Assembly: GCF_018141445.1 (NCBI RefSeq)
Contig: NZ_CP058649.1
Location: forward strand, 5,723,001-5,787,000
DNA from: Vallitalea pronyensis
GTDB lineage: Bacteria; Bacillota; Clostridia; Lachnospirales; Vallitaleaceae
Length of the DNA stretch: 64,000 bases
Direction: 5' to 3'
The notes under the pieces were generated by a model. That model was not told the DNA's origin. It ran no database searches and saw only the letters and a list, made by a program, of their open reading frames with translations. Position numbers and translations under genes: made by a program. Below, one piece after another: positions 16,022-25,275 of this stretch; position 1 is the stretch's first letter; every line of letters begins with the position of its first letter.

Positions 16022-16896
16022 TACATTTCCACCTCCCTTTTCTTACTAAAATAAACTTGAACCAATGTGATCAAAGCAACAAAGAAAAAGAAGACAACAG
16101 CCTTGGACTGGCCATAGCCAAAGTTTTTATAACTAAAAATCTCATTATAAACGTTCATGGCGAACATTTCTGTGGAATTAAAGGGTCCCCCTTGGGTTAA
16201 GGATAGGTTAACATCGTATATCTTAAAAGAGTTGGATAGGCTTAAAAACAAACTAATGGTAAAAGCTGGTGCAAGCAGTGGGAACATGATGGCTTTTAAC
16301 CGTTGGAAATAGCCTGCGCCATCTACTTTAGCTGCTTCAAGTAATTCACCAGGAATGCTCTGGATACCTGTGATGTAGATAATCATAATGTACCCTGCCA
16401 TCTGCCAAGTACTTACCACCACAATGGCTAATAGAGCAAATCGCTCATCTAACACCCAGTTGAAAAATACGGCATCAAATCCAGTCACTTCACCAATCTG
16501 TTTAAACACTTCCATGAATATAAAGCGCCAGATAAATCCTAAAATAAGACCACCGATTAAGTTGGGCATAAAGAACATGGTTCTTAAGGTATTTTTAACC
16601 CTTAACTTCTGGGTCACTAACAATGCTAAAGCTAGACCTAATACATTAATAATCAAACCTGCTATCAACGTATAGATAATGGTCAGCCATATGGAATCGC
16701 CTAATCGGGTATCTGAAAACATCTTGATATAATTGCCAAACCCAACAAACTTCTTTTCATGGAGTACAATGCCATCCCATTCAAAAAAAGAATAGAATAT
16801 ACCCATAATAAAAGGAATAACAACAACTGTTAGGAAGATAAATATCGTTGGGAATGTAAAAATAGCAAACCACATCTTTTTATTACTTTTTTTCAT
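16021..16896 (-). CDS. Carbohydrate ABC transporter permease, MalF type
   Basis: 291 residues, six membrane helices, EAA loop LEAAKVDGAGYFQRLKAIMFP. It pairs with the downstream MalG-type subunit to form the channel. It is separated from the upstream binding-protein gene by 234 bases that contain a stable hairpin (17059-17090), so it is probably expressed at a lower level than the binding protein. Confidence 0.9.
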   Translation of the reverse strand: MKKSNKKMWFAIFTFPTIFIFLTVVVIPFIMGIFYSFFEWDGIVLHEKKFVGFGNYIKMFSDTRLGDSIWLTIIYTLIAGLIINVLGLALALLVTQKLRVKNTLRTMFFMPNLIGGLILGFIWRFIFMEVFKQIGEVTGFDAVFFNWVLDERFALLAIVVVSTWQMAGYIMIIYITGIQSIPGELLEAAKVDGAGYFQRLKAIMFPLLAPAFTISLFLSLSNSFKIYDVNLSLTQGGPFNSTEMFAMNVYNEIFSYKNFGYGQSKAVVFFFFVALITLVQVYFSKKREVEM

Positions 16897-17058
16897 GATT
16901 TCCTCCTTTATTACATTGCTCTAAACGTCTCTTATATCATAATACAACTCTATAGCAGTCATATCTAGCCCATATCGGTTAAACCATTACCTTCGGCATA
17001 CCAGTTTCATCCCTGCCTATGCCTTCTCACCATGCTATACAAGCTCTATTACAATATT

Positions 17059-17090
17059 CTGGTTGAAAAAGCCTAAGCCCTTTCAACCAG
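17059..17090 (-). promoter_or_regulatory. Intercistronic hairpin between binding protein and permeases
   Basis: Perfect 10-bp stem CTGGTTGAAA / TTTCAACCAG with a 12-nt loop, no long T-run after it on the minus strand. It is likely to stabilise the upstream mRNA or partially terminate transcription. Confidence 0.5.
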
Positions 17091-17130
17091 TCATCTGCCA
17101 TACGCTATTTATGATACATCATAGAATAAA

Positions 17131-18354
17131 TTATTGTGCTGCTTTTTCCCAAGCTGCATCTAACATGTTTAACAGCTCACTGCCTGTCATGTCCTTATCG
17201 GAAAAGAACTTCTGAGTTGCTGGGAAGAAGTCATTGTTAATGACACCATCTGGCCATAAGCTAAACATCCAAGGTAATGTTTTACCTTCAGCGGTATAAT
17301 GAGCCACATCTTTACCTAATGGATCAAGTGAATCTGTCTTCATATTGGTCATCGCTGGAATAAAACCAAACGCGTCTATAATATAAGAAATACCTTCTTC
17401 ACTTGTAAATAACCAGTTAAGGAAAGCAAGCCCTGCCTCAATTTCTTCATCTGAAGCACCTGCATTCACACCCCATGAGTTAGGAATACCAACGCTAATC
17501 TTATCATTGCCTTTTACTGGCATGGGTAAGATACCCATTTCAAAATCAACATTATAATCAGTAAACATAACATATGCCCAGTTTCCTTGATGAATCATGG
17601 CTGTCTTAGCTGTTGCAAAATCACCTGTTTGCACATCATATTGTACTTCTAGAGGATTCGTTCCTTCAGCTCGAATCACTTCCATGAAGGTAGCCCATTC
17701 TTCAAAAACTGGATCCTCACTCATTTTTTTACTGCCATCGTTCAAGCTTGCAATGAATCCCTCTGGGTCATCTTGAAGTGCAAAAGGTACATTGAGAATA
17801 TGCGCAATCAAGAAATAGGATTCACTGGATAAACTAACTGGTTGCACACCTGATTCTTTTAAGGCTTTAACAGTGCTTTCAAATGAAGCAAAATCTGTCA
17901 TCTGTGAAGCATCCACTAATGATTTGTTATACACAAAACCATAACCTTCTACGCCATAGGGTACCCCAATTAATTTACCATCTTTGCTCTTAACTTCCAT
18001 ACCAGGTGCAATATGTTTCACGAAATCTTCATTGGAAAGATCATACAGGTAACCACTAATACTCTCTGCGGTAGTACCTACACCAGGAGAAAGAATGGTT
18101 GGTCCTTGACCAGCACCAAGCTTTGTCTGAAGCTGTGTTGCATAATCATCACCTGATGTACCCCATACTTCTACTTTCACGCCATCGGTCATATCCGTAT
18201 ACTCTTTGGCTAATTTTTCAAGCTGTTCCGTAATCTCCACCTTTGATTGGAAAACTGTTATGGTAACATCTTTATCTTTTTTAGACTGACAACCTATCAT
18301 CGTTGTGGATAGAACTGCTACTACTAATAACAATACACTGATTTTTTTTATCAT
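17131..18354 (-). CDS. Extracellular sugar-binding lipoprotein of the ABC importer
   Basis: 407 residues. The lipoprotein signal peptide ends at STTMIGC (Cys22). The rest is a family-1 solute-binding fold (GTSGDDYATQLQTKLGAG, GIPNSWGVNAGA). It anchors to the outer face of the membrane and delivers a sugar or oligosaccharide to the two permeases. AGGAGGG precedes the ATG. The gene is the first after a strong promoter with a LacI-type palindrome at 18369-18380, so it is probably induced by the substrate. Confidence 0.9.
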   Translation of the reverse strand: MIKKISVLLLVVAVLSTTMIGCQSKKDKDVTITVFQSKVEITEQLEKLAKEYTDMTDGVKVEVWGTSGDDYATQLQTKLGAGQGPTILSPGVGTTAESISGYLYDLSNEDFVKHIAPGMEVKSKDGKLIGVPYGVEGYGFVYNKSLVDASQMTDFASFESTVKALKESGVQPVSLSSESYFLIAHILNVPFALQDDPEGFIASLNDGSKKMSEDPVFEEWATFMEVIRAEGTNPLEVQYDVQTGDFATAKTAMIHQGNWAYVMFTDYNVDFEMGILPMPVKGNDKISVGIPNSWGVNAGASDEEIEAGLAFLNWLFTSEEGISYIIDAFGFIPAMTNMKTDSLDPLGKDVAHYTAEGKTLPWMFSLWPDGVINNDFFPATQKFFSDKDMTGSELLNMLDAAWEKAAQ

Positions 18355-18368
18355 CTTTTGCCCTCCTA

Positions 18369-18423
18369 TAAAACGTTTTACTATTTATATAGAAATCTTA
18401 TCACTTGTAAAAGGGAATGTCAA
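18369..18423 (-). promoter_or_regulatory. Promoter and operator of the sugar importer operon
   Basis: Minus strand -35 TTGACA (18418-18423), 17-bp spacer, -10 TAAGAT (18395-18400). The palindrome TAAAACGTTTTA (18369-18380) lies just downstream of the transcription start, where a LacI-type repressor would block elongation or initiation. Confidence 0.8.
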
Positions 18424-18538
18424 CTATTTTTTTATATATTTTCACTAATAGTATAGTAAAATTCATTTCTTTTTTGTGCTTTATACATGTATTTCCAGAT
18501 TTACCTATGACATTATTCGATTTTTATTTACATCTTTG

Positions 18539-18550
18539 TAAAACGTTTTA
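18539..18550. promoter_or_regulatory. Second copy of the LacI-type palindrome
   Basis: TAAAACGTTTTA, identical to 18369-18380 and 170 bp away centre to centre, just behind the lacI-type gene and upstream of the importer promoter. DNA looping between the two sites is plausible. It is not a perfect CcpA cre site (one base too many in the centre). Confidence 0.65.
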
Positions 18551-18568
18551 TAAGCTAGGTAAATTTTT

Positions 18569-19537
18569 TTACCTGGTTGTTTGACGCCACTTTGTTTGGG
18601 CAATGATTTTATTTGGTACCACATGCCTTTCACCATCCAGGACACGAAACAGAATGGTTGCTGCATAGATGCCCCATTCATACTTGGGAACGGATATGGT
18701 TGTGATATGGGGTTCTAATATACTTGATAACTCAATATCATCAAAACCTACAACACTGACATCCTCTGGGATATTTATACCCATTTCCTTGAAAGCCTTG
18801 ACAACACCTATCGCCATGTCATCATTAGCACATATGACCACTTCTGGTATATCTTTGCTGATCATCATAAGTCTTGCTGCTTGATAGCCACTAATTTCTG
18901 TAAAATCACCATGATAATAATGTTTTTGTAAAAAAGTAATGTTGTGATCTCTTAAGGTATCACGCATACCTTCAAACCGTTCAATATTATCCTGTGTACT
19001 TTCAATGCCGGATACGTAGGAGAACTTTTTGTAGCCCTTCATAATAAGCTCTTTTACAAGTTGCTCCATGGCCAGATAATTATTGACCACCACAGGATAG
19101 ATATGTTGACCTTTTAATTCACGGTCTAGTAAAACAATGGGTAAATCTTTACTTGCTGTTGATAAAATCAATTCATCGGATACATTTTTGTCATTGACCA
19201 ATGCCCCATCAACAAAACCATTACGTAAGAACTTTTCAATGGAATGATGAGCACAGATGATTAAATCATACCCATGATTAATGACACAATCATTGATGCC
19301 TTTGATGATTTGGAAATAAAAATTTCGGTCAAATTGACTAAAACAAAAGGCAATTGTTTTTGTCTTTTTTACTTTCAGATTTCTTGCCATGGTGTTGGGA
19401 TAATAATTCATGTCGTTGGCTATGTCAATAATTCGCTGCCGTGTTTCCTCACTTACATTAGCTCTGCCGTTTAAAGCATTAGAAACCGTTGATATGGACA
19501 CCTTGGCTTTTTTTGCCACATCTTTGATACTTACCAT
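18569..19537 (-). CDS. LacI family transcriptional regulator
   Basis: 322 residues. N-terminal LacI headpiece (SIKDVAKKAKVSISTVSNALNG, then the hinge helix YYPNTMARNLK) and a periplasmic-binding-like effector domain. It lies directly upstream of the GH65 importer operon, and two TAAAACGTTTTA palindromes flank the promoter. AAGGTGA precedes the ATG. The likely role is sugar-responsive repression of the operon. Confidence 0.9.
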   Translation of the reverse strand: MVSIKDVAKKAKVSISTVSNALNGRANVSEETRQRIIDIANDMNYYPNTMARNLKVKKTKTIAFCFSQFDRNFYFQIIKGINDCVINHGYDLIICAHHSIEKFLRNGFVDGALVNDKNVSDELILSTASKDLPIVLLDRELKGQHIYPVVVNNYLAMEQLVKELIMKGYKKFSYVSGIESTQDNIERFEGMRDTLRDHNITFLQKHYYHGDFTEISGYQAARLMMISKDIPEVVICANDDMAIGVVKAFKEMGINIPEDVSVVGFDDIELSSILEPHITTISVPKYEWGIYAATILFRVLDGERHVVPNKIIAQTKWRQTTR

Positions 19538-19658
19538 ATGGGGTCACCTTCATTTATCTTTCTAGTGGGCAATTGCTCCATATAAAAACATGCGCCAATT
19601 ACCTCATTGCATAATTGTAGCATGTTTTCTATGGCTATGTCGATATAAAAATTTTTAC

Positions 19659-21134
19659 CTATTTTAATTTCACTTTGTTTCGACCACTTCGTTTGGCTTC
19701 ATACATGGCTTGGTCTGCTCGCTTAAGGATATCTTCAAGTTCTTGGTCATCTTCTGTCATCCAAGTTAAGCCGATACTCACATTGATATTAATATTGCCA
19801 CATTCTGTGATAATATCCATTTCCGATATTTGTTTTCTAAGTCTCTCTGCTGCCAGAAGCGCTGCCTCTTTATCAATATCCAGAATAACAGCAGCAAATT
19901 CTTCACCACCAAGACGTCCAAAGATAGCATGTTCACCTAAGGAATGGACACTTAATTTCGCCATGTTTTCGAGAACAATATCCCCTACATGATGACCATA
20001 ATTATCATTGACACTTTTAAAATAATCAATATCAATCATGAAGAAATTATATGGTCTGTTTTCCAATTTAGCTACATGAAACTTATCCAATGCGAGTTCC
20101 ATAAAGTAGCCTCGGTTATTAGAGCCTGTAAGTGCATCGGTTCTTGCTTGGTTGCGGAGCGTATTTTCTAATAATTTATGGGATACACCTTCTTTAATGA
20201 TGATACCTAATAGCAATAGCCCAGCAACAAAGAATATCACCCAGATAAGTCTCAAAAAATTATAAAGACCATCTGTAAATTCATGCTTGTCAATTAATTG
20301 AATAATACCCCAGTTATTTATTTCCAATTGATTATAGTAAACAAAATAGGGTTTTCCTTCATGGGTAATTTGCTGAAGTCTCTTTGGATATTTCCGTTTA
20401 TGATCAACTTTCTCCATTAAAGACTTTTGAAAGTCATCATCCCATGACCCTGCTGGTGAGTAAATGTAATCATTGCCATAATTGACTAAGAAATTAATAC
20501 CGTTTTCCCCTAAAACATAACTCTGCATGATCTCTGGTAGATTGATTAATTTCATATCTATACCAATAAACCCAATAATTTTTTCACCATCTCTTATGGT
20601 CTTAACAGCTGATAATACCTGCTGGTGTGAGCCGTAATCGTTGTAAGGCTCTGTTAAGACTGTATCCTTGGAGTTAAGGGCTTCCTCTCGCCAAGGTCTT
20701 GTTTTTATATCATATGTACTCAAATCGTTGTAGCTATTATAACCAAAATAAAAATTAGCTTCTTCATGTGCAATCCATAAATAGGATGATGCATACTTAT
20801 TAGAAGCTGCTATTTTTTTTAGCATCCGCTGAATTTTTTTATACAGGGGGTGTTGGTACATGTCTTCTCTTGTTTTAACCTCTTGTAAATAAACGGTGAT
20901 ATCCTCATTGAATGCTAATAGGTCTACCGTTAATCGATTATGATCAAAATAATCAAAAATAGCATGATTAACAAGCTGTGATTGTAATGCTATTTCTTTA
21001 GATAAGTTGGTTTCGAATTTTTCATATGTTCTTTGATACATGATAATAGAAGAGATAACAAATACAACAAATATGAGTATTAAGCTTCGTAAAACCACTT
21101 TTATGTTGACATGACTTCTAATTTTCTTGGGCAT
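19659..21134 (-). CDS. Membrane diguanylate cyclase with extracellular Cache domain
   Basis: About 491 residues: a helix near residues 15-35, an extracytoplasmic double-Cache-like sensor (including WREEALNSKDTVLTEPYNDY and IIGFIGIDMKL), a second helix near 295-315 and a C-terminal GGDEF domain. The active site reads GRLGGEEF, a functional variant. The RxxD inhibitory site normally a few residues upstream is missing (LGEHAIFG), so product inhibition is probably absent. It should make c-di-GMP in response to an external ligand. A GTG start at 21143 is possible, but GGGGAG is eight bases from the ATG at 21134. The gene stands alone. Confidence 0.85.
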   Translation of the reverse strand: MPKKIRSHVNIKVVLRSLILIFVVFVISSIIMYQRTYEKFETNLSKEIALQSQLVNHAIFDYFDHNRLTVDLLAFNEDITVYLQEVKTREDMYQHPLYKKIQRMLKKIAASNKYASSYLWIAHEEANFYFGYNSYNDLSTYDIKTRPWREEALNSKDTVLTEPYNDYGSHQQVLSAVKTIRDGEKIIGFIGIDMKLINLPEIMQSYVLGENGINFLVNYGNDYIYSPAGSWDDDFQKSLMEKVDHKRKYPKRLQQITHEGKPYFVYYNQLEINNWGIIQLIDKHEFTDGLYNFLRLIWVIFFVAGLLLLGIIIKEGVSHKLLENTLRNQARTDALTGSNNRGYFMELALDKFHVAKLENRPYNFFMIDIDYFKSVNDNYGHHVGDIVLENMAKLSVHSLGEHAIFGRLGGEEFAAVILDIDKEAALLAAERLRKQISEMDIITECGNININVSIGLTWMTEDDQELEDILKRADQAMYEAKRSGRNKVKLK

Positions 21135-21347
21135 ATTCACCACTCCCCAACTAGTCGTTTTATACTACCCCTTATAGGTCTATAGAATCATAAGCATACT
21201 ATATTTTAACATAATTAAACAGTTTTCTCAACCTTTAACAGGTAATAACACCCATTATTTTACAAGTCTAAGGGGAATATGTATCTTATTTCTCATATAA
21301 AATCCATGATAAAAAAAGATATTTTTTTATTTTTTTTACTTTTTTGG

Positions 21348-21375
21348 TTGACATATCGTAATATTTGAATATAAT
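21348..21375 (+). promoter_or_regulatory. Promoter of the Fe-S membrane protein gene
   Basis: -35 TTGACA (21348-21353), 16-bp spacer, -10 TATAAT (21370-21375). It lies in the 327-bp divergent region between the diguanylate cyclase and this gene; nothing else was identified there. Confidence 0.7.
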
Positions 21376-21461
21376 GTTATATAGATATTTATAATGCATC
21401 TTGAAACTTTTTATTCAACGTAAAAAGTTGTCAAGAAATAAAGTCGTCAAGGAGTGTTATT

Positions 21462-22010
21462 ATGAAAAAAAATCATCGGAAAAGCCATATGGGCTGGAGT
21501 TATATCATTATCATTACTTTTTTTATACTTGGTATCATTGACCTTCGATTTGGTATTCTTGGAACCGTATGTATGGGCGCCCCTATCTATCATGCCCTTC
21601 GTGGTAGAGGTAAAGTCCATTGTTCAAAATATTGCCCAAGAGGTTCATTTTTAGGTAAATTCTTAGCTAAAATATCATTAGGTCATACTTTACCCAAATG
21701 GCTACGAACAAAAAAAGCTAAAAATATTATCCTAGCGATTATGTTAACGGTATTTACATCGGTTTTAACCTATGCTATCGTCAGCCATGGTTTTCATTTT
21801 TCCGTTATAGCTAAGGTTTTCTACCGCTTTATGCTATCATCCTTTATTGTAGGTGTTGTCATCGGTGTCGTTTTCAAACCCAGAAGCTGGTGCCAGATAT
21901 GCCCTATGGGCCATGGTTCGGGATTAATTAAACAAGCTCAAGATAAGAAGAATAAGGAACAGGCATTAAAACTAAAAGGTGTGAAGACCGTATGTGATGC
22001 AAGTCAATAG
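21462..22010 (+). CDS. Membrane 4Fe-4S protein, NosR/NapH-like
   Basis: 182 residues with about four membrane helices. Two cysteine clusters, HCSKYCPRGSFL (after helix 2) and WCQICPMGHGSG (near residue 145), resemble the polyferredoxin-like cluster motifs of NapH/NosR/CcoG membrane proteins, though each has only two cysteines. It would pass electrons at the inner membrane face. AAGGAG precedes the ATG. It is followed by a hairpin and then the convergent rhodanese operon; a link to sulfur reduction is possible but not shown. Confidence 0.65.
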   Translation: MKKNHRKSHMGWSYIIIITFFILGIIDLRFGILGTVCMGAPIYHALRGRGKVHCSKYCPRGSFLGKFLAKISLGHTLPKWLRTKKAKNIILAIMLTVFTSVLTYAIVSHGFHFSVIAKVFYRFMLSSFIVGVVIGVVFKPRSWCQICPMGHGSGLIKQAQDKKNKEQALKLKGVKTVCDASQ

Positions 22011-22154
22011 CTATAAGCAGTGAAACGCATTACTTTAAAAATAAACCATACTATATGTATAAGAGATAACCTTATAGGATCTGTATAGTAGTTCTCCTAA
22101 TACACATCAACTATACGTTGACATAAACTAAAACAATAAATATGCTAATAATGA

Positions 22155-22187
22155 ACTACTCTAGGAGCCTATAACCCCTAGAGTAGT
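22155..22187. terminator. Bidirectional terminator-like hairpin
   Basis: 11-bp stem ACTACTCTAGG / CCTAGAGTAGT between the convergent Fe-S protein and rhodanese genes. T-runs are weak on both sides. Confidence 0.5.
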
Positions 22188-22250
22188 GTCATGTTGTTTT
22201 ATATAAATAATAGATGTGAGAACAACCTTTTCATGGGATGCTTATAGGTT

Positions 22251-24059
22251 CTATTTTACAACTTCATAACCTTTATTAAGCCATCCAAGAGGTGCGTTGG
22301 CTTCCATGCCAATACCACCGTTTAATGAAACCGCATCATAACCTAATAAACGAAGTCCTGCTACTGTTTGACCTGCTGTTTGACCTGTATAACAGTAAAC
22401 CACGATTGTCTTATCTTTAGGAAGGCTGGCAAATTCTTTTTCCATGCCTGCTCCCCAAGGAATATTGTTCGCACCTTTAATGTGTCCTTCAGCAAAGTGG
22501 TCGGCTTTTCTAATGGATAACAAGTAGAAGTCTTCCCCATTATCGATCATGGCCTTTAAGTTATCTTCGGATACTTTATAGTTTTTGAATGTGGTTTCTT
22601 TTACATCTGCTAAACCATTATAGTATGCCGTTAAAGCATCTTGTACTTCTTGCGGTACATCATAGGTTTCTGAACCAAATGCGTGTTCTGTCTCTTCAAT
22701 CACTTCTTCATAACCTTCAACTTTTGATATACCAAAGTTAAAACCTAAGTTCACGCTTCTTGCATTGATACCTGCTAAGTTAAGGGTCATCACTGCTTGC
22801 CCCGCTGTTTGACCGGAATAACAGTAAATAAATACTTCTTTGTCTTGGGCTATTTTGGTAATGTTCTCTGCAATGGCTGGTCCCCAAGGTGCGCTATAAG
22901 CGTCTTTTACATGCCCTTTTTTATAGTCTTCTGCTGTACGGATATCCACAACAACCATATCGTCACCAGCTTTTACTTTATCCACAAAATCTTGTTGACT
23001 AATTTTATAAATATGCTTTGGCATGTTTGCAAAATGAGCATTAACACCTGCTTTAACCACACCACCTACAGTTTCATAACCTTTGTTAATCCATCCAAGA
23101 GGTGCATTAGCTTCCATACCGATGCCACCGTTTAATGAAACTGCATCATAGCCTAATAAACGAAGTCCTGCTACTGTTTGCCCTGCTGTTTGACCTGTAT
23201 AACAGTAAACCACGATTGGTTTATCTTTTGGAAGGCTGGCAAATTCTTTTTCCATGCCCGCTCCCCAAGGGATATTCTTAGCACCTTCAATGTGCCCTTC
23301 AGCAAAGTGGTCTGCTTTTCTAATGGATAATAAGTAGAAGTCTTCTTGATTATCGATCATAGCCTTTAAGTTATCTTCCGATACTTTATAGTTTTTGAAT
23401 GTGGTTTCCTTTACATCTGCTAAACCATTATAGTATGCGGTTAAAGCATCTTGTACTTCTTGCGGCACATCATATGTTTCTGAACCAAATGCGTGTTCTG
23501 TCTCTTCAATCACTGCTTCATAACCTTCAACTTTTGATATACCAAAGTTAAAACCTAAGTTCACACTTCTTGCATTGATACCTGCTAAGTTAAGAGTCAT
23601 CACTGCTTGCCCTGCTGTTTGACCGGAATAACAGTAAATGAATACTTCTTTGTCTTGGGCTATTTTGGTGATGTTCTCTGCAATGGCTGGTCCCCAAGGT
23701 GCACTATAAGAGCCTTTCACATGACCCTTTTTATAATCTTCTGCTGTACGAATATCCACAACAACCATGTCATCGCCGGCTTTTACTTTATCAATAAAAT
23801 CTTGTTGGCCAATTTTATAGATGTGTTTAGGCATGTTTGCAAAATAAGCTGTCACACCATCATCTATGGAAAAAGCTGGTTGTTCTTCTTTTTGAGCATC
23901 ATCATCACTTGGTTCTTCTTTTGATGCATCTGACGTATCTGAGCCTTGTGTCAAATCCATTGAGCTTGCTGAATCGTCTTTTTTAGAACCACAACCTGCA
24001 ATGGCTAATACCATTACAACCATTAATAGTAATGCTATTAACTTGTTGAATTTTTTCAT
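22251..24059 (-). CDS. Lipoprotein with four rhodanese domains
   Basis: 602 residues. Signal peptide and lipobox (LAIAGC, Cys23), then an acidic Ser/Asp/Glu linker (to about residue 66), then four rhodanese-like domains as two tandem pairs. The active-site loops are YCYSGQTAG, YCYTGQTAG, YCYSGQTAG and YCYTGQTAG; all four keep the catalytic cysteine. The two halves are nearly identical, offset by 810 bp in the DNA, so the gene arose by a recent internal duplication. It is tethered outside the cell membrane and would carry or transfer sulfane sulfur as persulfides. It is probably co-transcribed with the rhodanese gene at 24093-25004, 33 bases upstream. Confidence 0.88.
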   Translation of the reverse strand: MKKFNKLIALLLMVVMVLAIAGCGSKKDDSASSMDLTQGSDTSDASKEEPSDDDAQKEEQPAFSIDDGVTAYFANMPKHIYKIGQQDFIDKVKAGDDMVVVDIRTAEDYKKGHVKGSYSAPWGPAIAENITKIAQDKEVFIYCYSGQTAGQAVMTLNLAGINARSVNLGFNFGISKVEGYEAVIEETEHAFGSETYDVPQEVQDALTAYYNGLADVKETTFKNYKVSEDNLKAMIDNQEDFYLLSIRKADHFAEGHIEGAKNIPWGAGMEKEFASLPKDKPIVVYCYTGQTAGQTVAGLRLLGYDAVSLNGGIGMEANAPLGWINKGYETVGGVVKAGVNAHFANMPKHIYKISQQDFVDKVKAGDDMVVVDIRTAEDYKKGHVKDAYSAPWGPAIAENITKIAQDKEVFIYCYSGQTAGQAVMTLNLAGINARSVNLGFNFGISKVEGYEEVIEETEHAFGSETYDVPQEVQDALTAYYNGLADVKETTFKNYKVSEDNLKAMIDNGEDFYLLSIRKADHFAEGHIKGANNIPWGAGMEKEFASLPKDKTIVVYCYTGQTAGQTVAGLRLLGYDAVSLNGGIGMEANAPLGWLNKGYEVVK

Positions 24060-24092
24060 GTTGTTCCCTCCATATGAAACGCTTTATAATTT

Positions 24093-25004
24093 TTATGAAG
24101 CATCCTGAACACTTGGTGTTTTCTTTTCTTCTTTCTCTGTTGGCATATCTCCAGCAGACCACTCTAACCATGCACCATCATACACTTTTACATCGGTGTA
24201 CCCAGCTTCTTCAAGCACAAGTACTGTTTGAGTAGCGCGGAAAGATGATTTACAATAGAGAATAATGGGATCGTCTTTTTCCAATCCTAAATCTTTGTAA
24301 AATAAATACGTATCACGAGCTGATTTGAATGTACCATCACTATACAGATTTTTAGTGTGAGGGTATAAGATTGCCCCTGGTATAGCGCCTTCATCAAACT
24401 CGGCTTGACTACGAACATCCACTATTTTAACATCACTGTTATCACTTTCAGTTACTTTTATGACGTCTTCTTTGGTTGCAATCATACTAAGATTAGCATC
24501 TTTTGCTTGATACGTTGTAGCTGGTAAATCAGGCACATCTAATGTCATAGGGAGATTGGCTAATTCTAAGCCTTTTTGTCCATTATTAATGACTTTTACT
24601 TGATCGTGACCATATACCTTAAGGGCCCACCATAGACGGGATGCATAGACGCCTTTGCTGTTATCGTATATGTATAAGATGCTATCATTGGAAATGCCTT
24701 TTTCACTTAGCACTTTTTCAATCTGCTCTTTTGGAGCTAGCATACCTTTTACTGGATCAGCAATCGTCAATTCACCTGCTGTAATACATACAGCCCCTTG
24801 GAGATGACCTTTTGCATAGTCTTCTGGTGAACGGGCATCGATAACAATGACTTGACTATTATCCATACTTTCTGCAACTTCACTTGGTTCTACAATACCA
24901 TCACTACCCTTATAACTTGTACTGTTACAAGCTGTAAAAAGCAAAACAAACACAATAAGCAGAGGAATGAAGACACCTCTTCTCTGTTTCGTTTCTGGCT
25001 TCAT
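24093..25004 (-). CDS. Two-domain rhodanese lipoprotein (thiosulfate sulfurtransferase type)
   Basis: 303 residues. Lipobox LLFTAC, then two rhodanese domains in the TST arrangement: the N-terminal one is inactive (YDNSKGVYASR, no cysteine) and the C-terminal one carries YCKSSFRA with the catalytic cysteine. The CKSSFR loop is close to that of thiosulfate:cyanide sulfurtransferases, so thiosulfate is a likely donor. It is exported and lipid-anchored. It is the first gene of the operon with the four-domain rhodanese; a motif shared with the YeeE/TusA operon promoter lies at 25090-25115. Confidence 0.88.
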   Translation of the reverse strand: MKPETKQRRGVFIPLLIVFVLLFTACNSTSYKGSDGIVEPSEVAESMDNSQVIVIDARSPEDYAKGHLQGAVCITAGELTIADPVKGMLAPKEQIEKVLSEKGISNDSILYIYDNSKGVYASRLWWALKVYGHDQVKVINNGQKGLELANLPMTLDVPDLPATTYQAKDANLSMIATKEDVIKVTESDNSDVKIVDVRSQAEFDEGAIPGAILYPHTKNLYSDGTFKSARDTYLFYKDLGLEKDDPIILYCKSSFRATQTVLVLEEAGYTDVKVYDGAWLEWSAGDMPTEKEEKKTPSVQDAS

Positions 25005-25089
25005 GCTTTAAAACCTCCTATATAACGCCACAAGAGCATTATTTGTTAATGATAAGTTAGTTTTCGAAAAAGATTGTTAAATAATATAC

Positions 25090-25139
25090 AATTGGGAAAT
25101 CGTTAATTTCAACAACTTTTTTCCTATAAAGCTATTATA
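25090..25139 (-). promoter_or_regulatory. Rhodanese operon promoter region with shared motif
   Basis: A minus strand TATAAT (25134-25139) has no good -35 (AACCAT at 17 bp), suggesting dependence on an activator or another start. Downstream of it lies AATTGGGAAATCGTTAA ... CAACAA (25090-25115), which recurs with small changes at 33849-33876 in front of the YeeE/TusA operon, in opposite orientation relative to the genes. Confidence 0.5.
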
Positions 25140-25275
25140 TAGTATCAACATTTACTATGGTTATAAGTTTTACTGATATAACATCTGATAGTTGAATAGA
25201 CAAGTAAAGGGAAATATCCTATAAATTCATCATTTAACATGTGTGGTATGGAGATAATCGTGGTATGATATAATA

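Noticed and set aside
18539..18550. CcpA cre site
   Set aside because: TGTAAAACGTTTTA has one base too many between the half-sites for the cre consensus, and an identical copy sits at the operon promoter next to a local LacI gene.
22797..23924. Plus-strand ORFs opposite the four-rhodanese gene
   Set aside because: They are shadows of the duplicated rhodanese coding sequence; both appear because the sequence is repeated.
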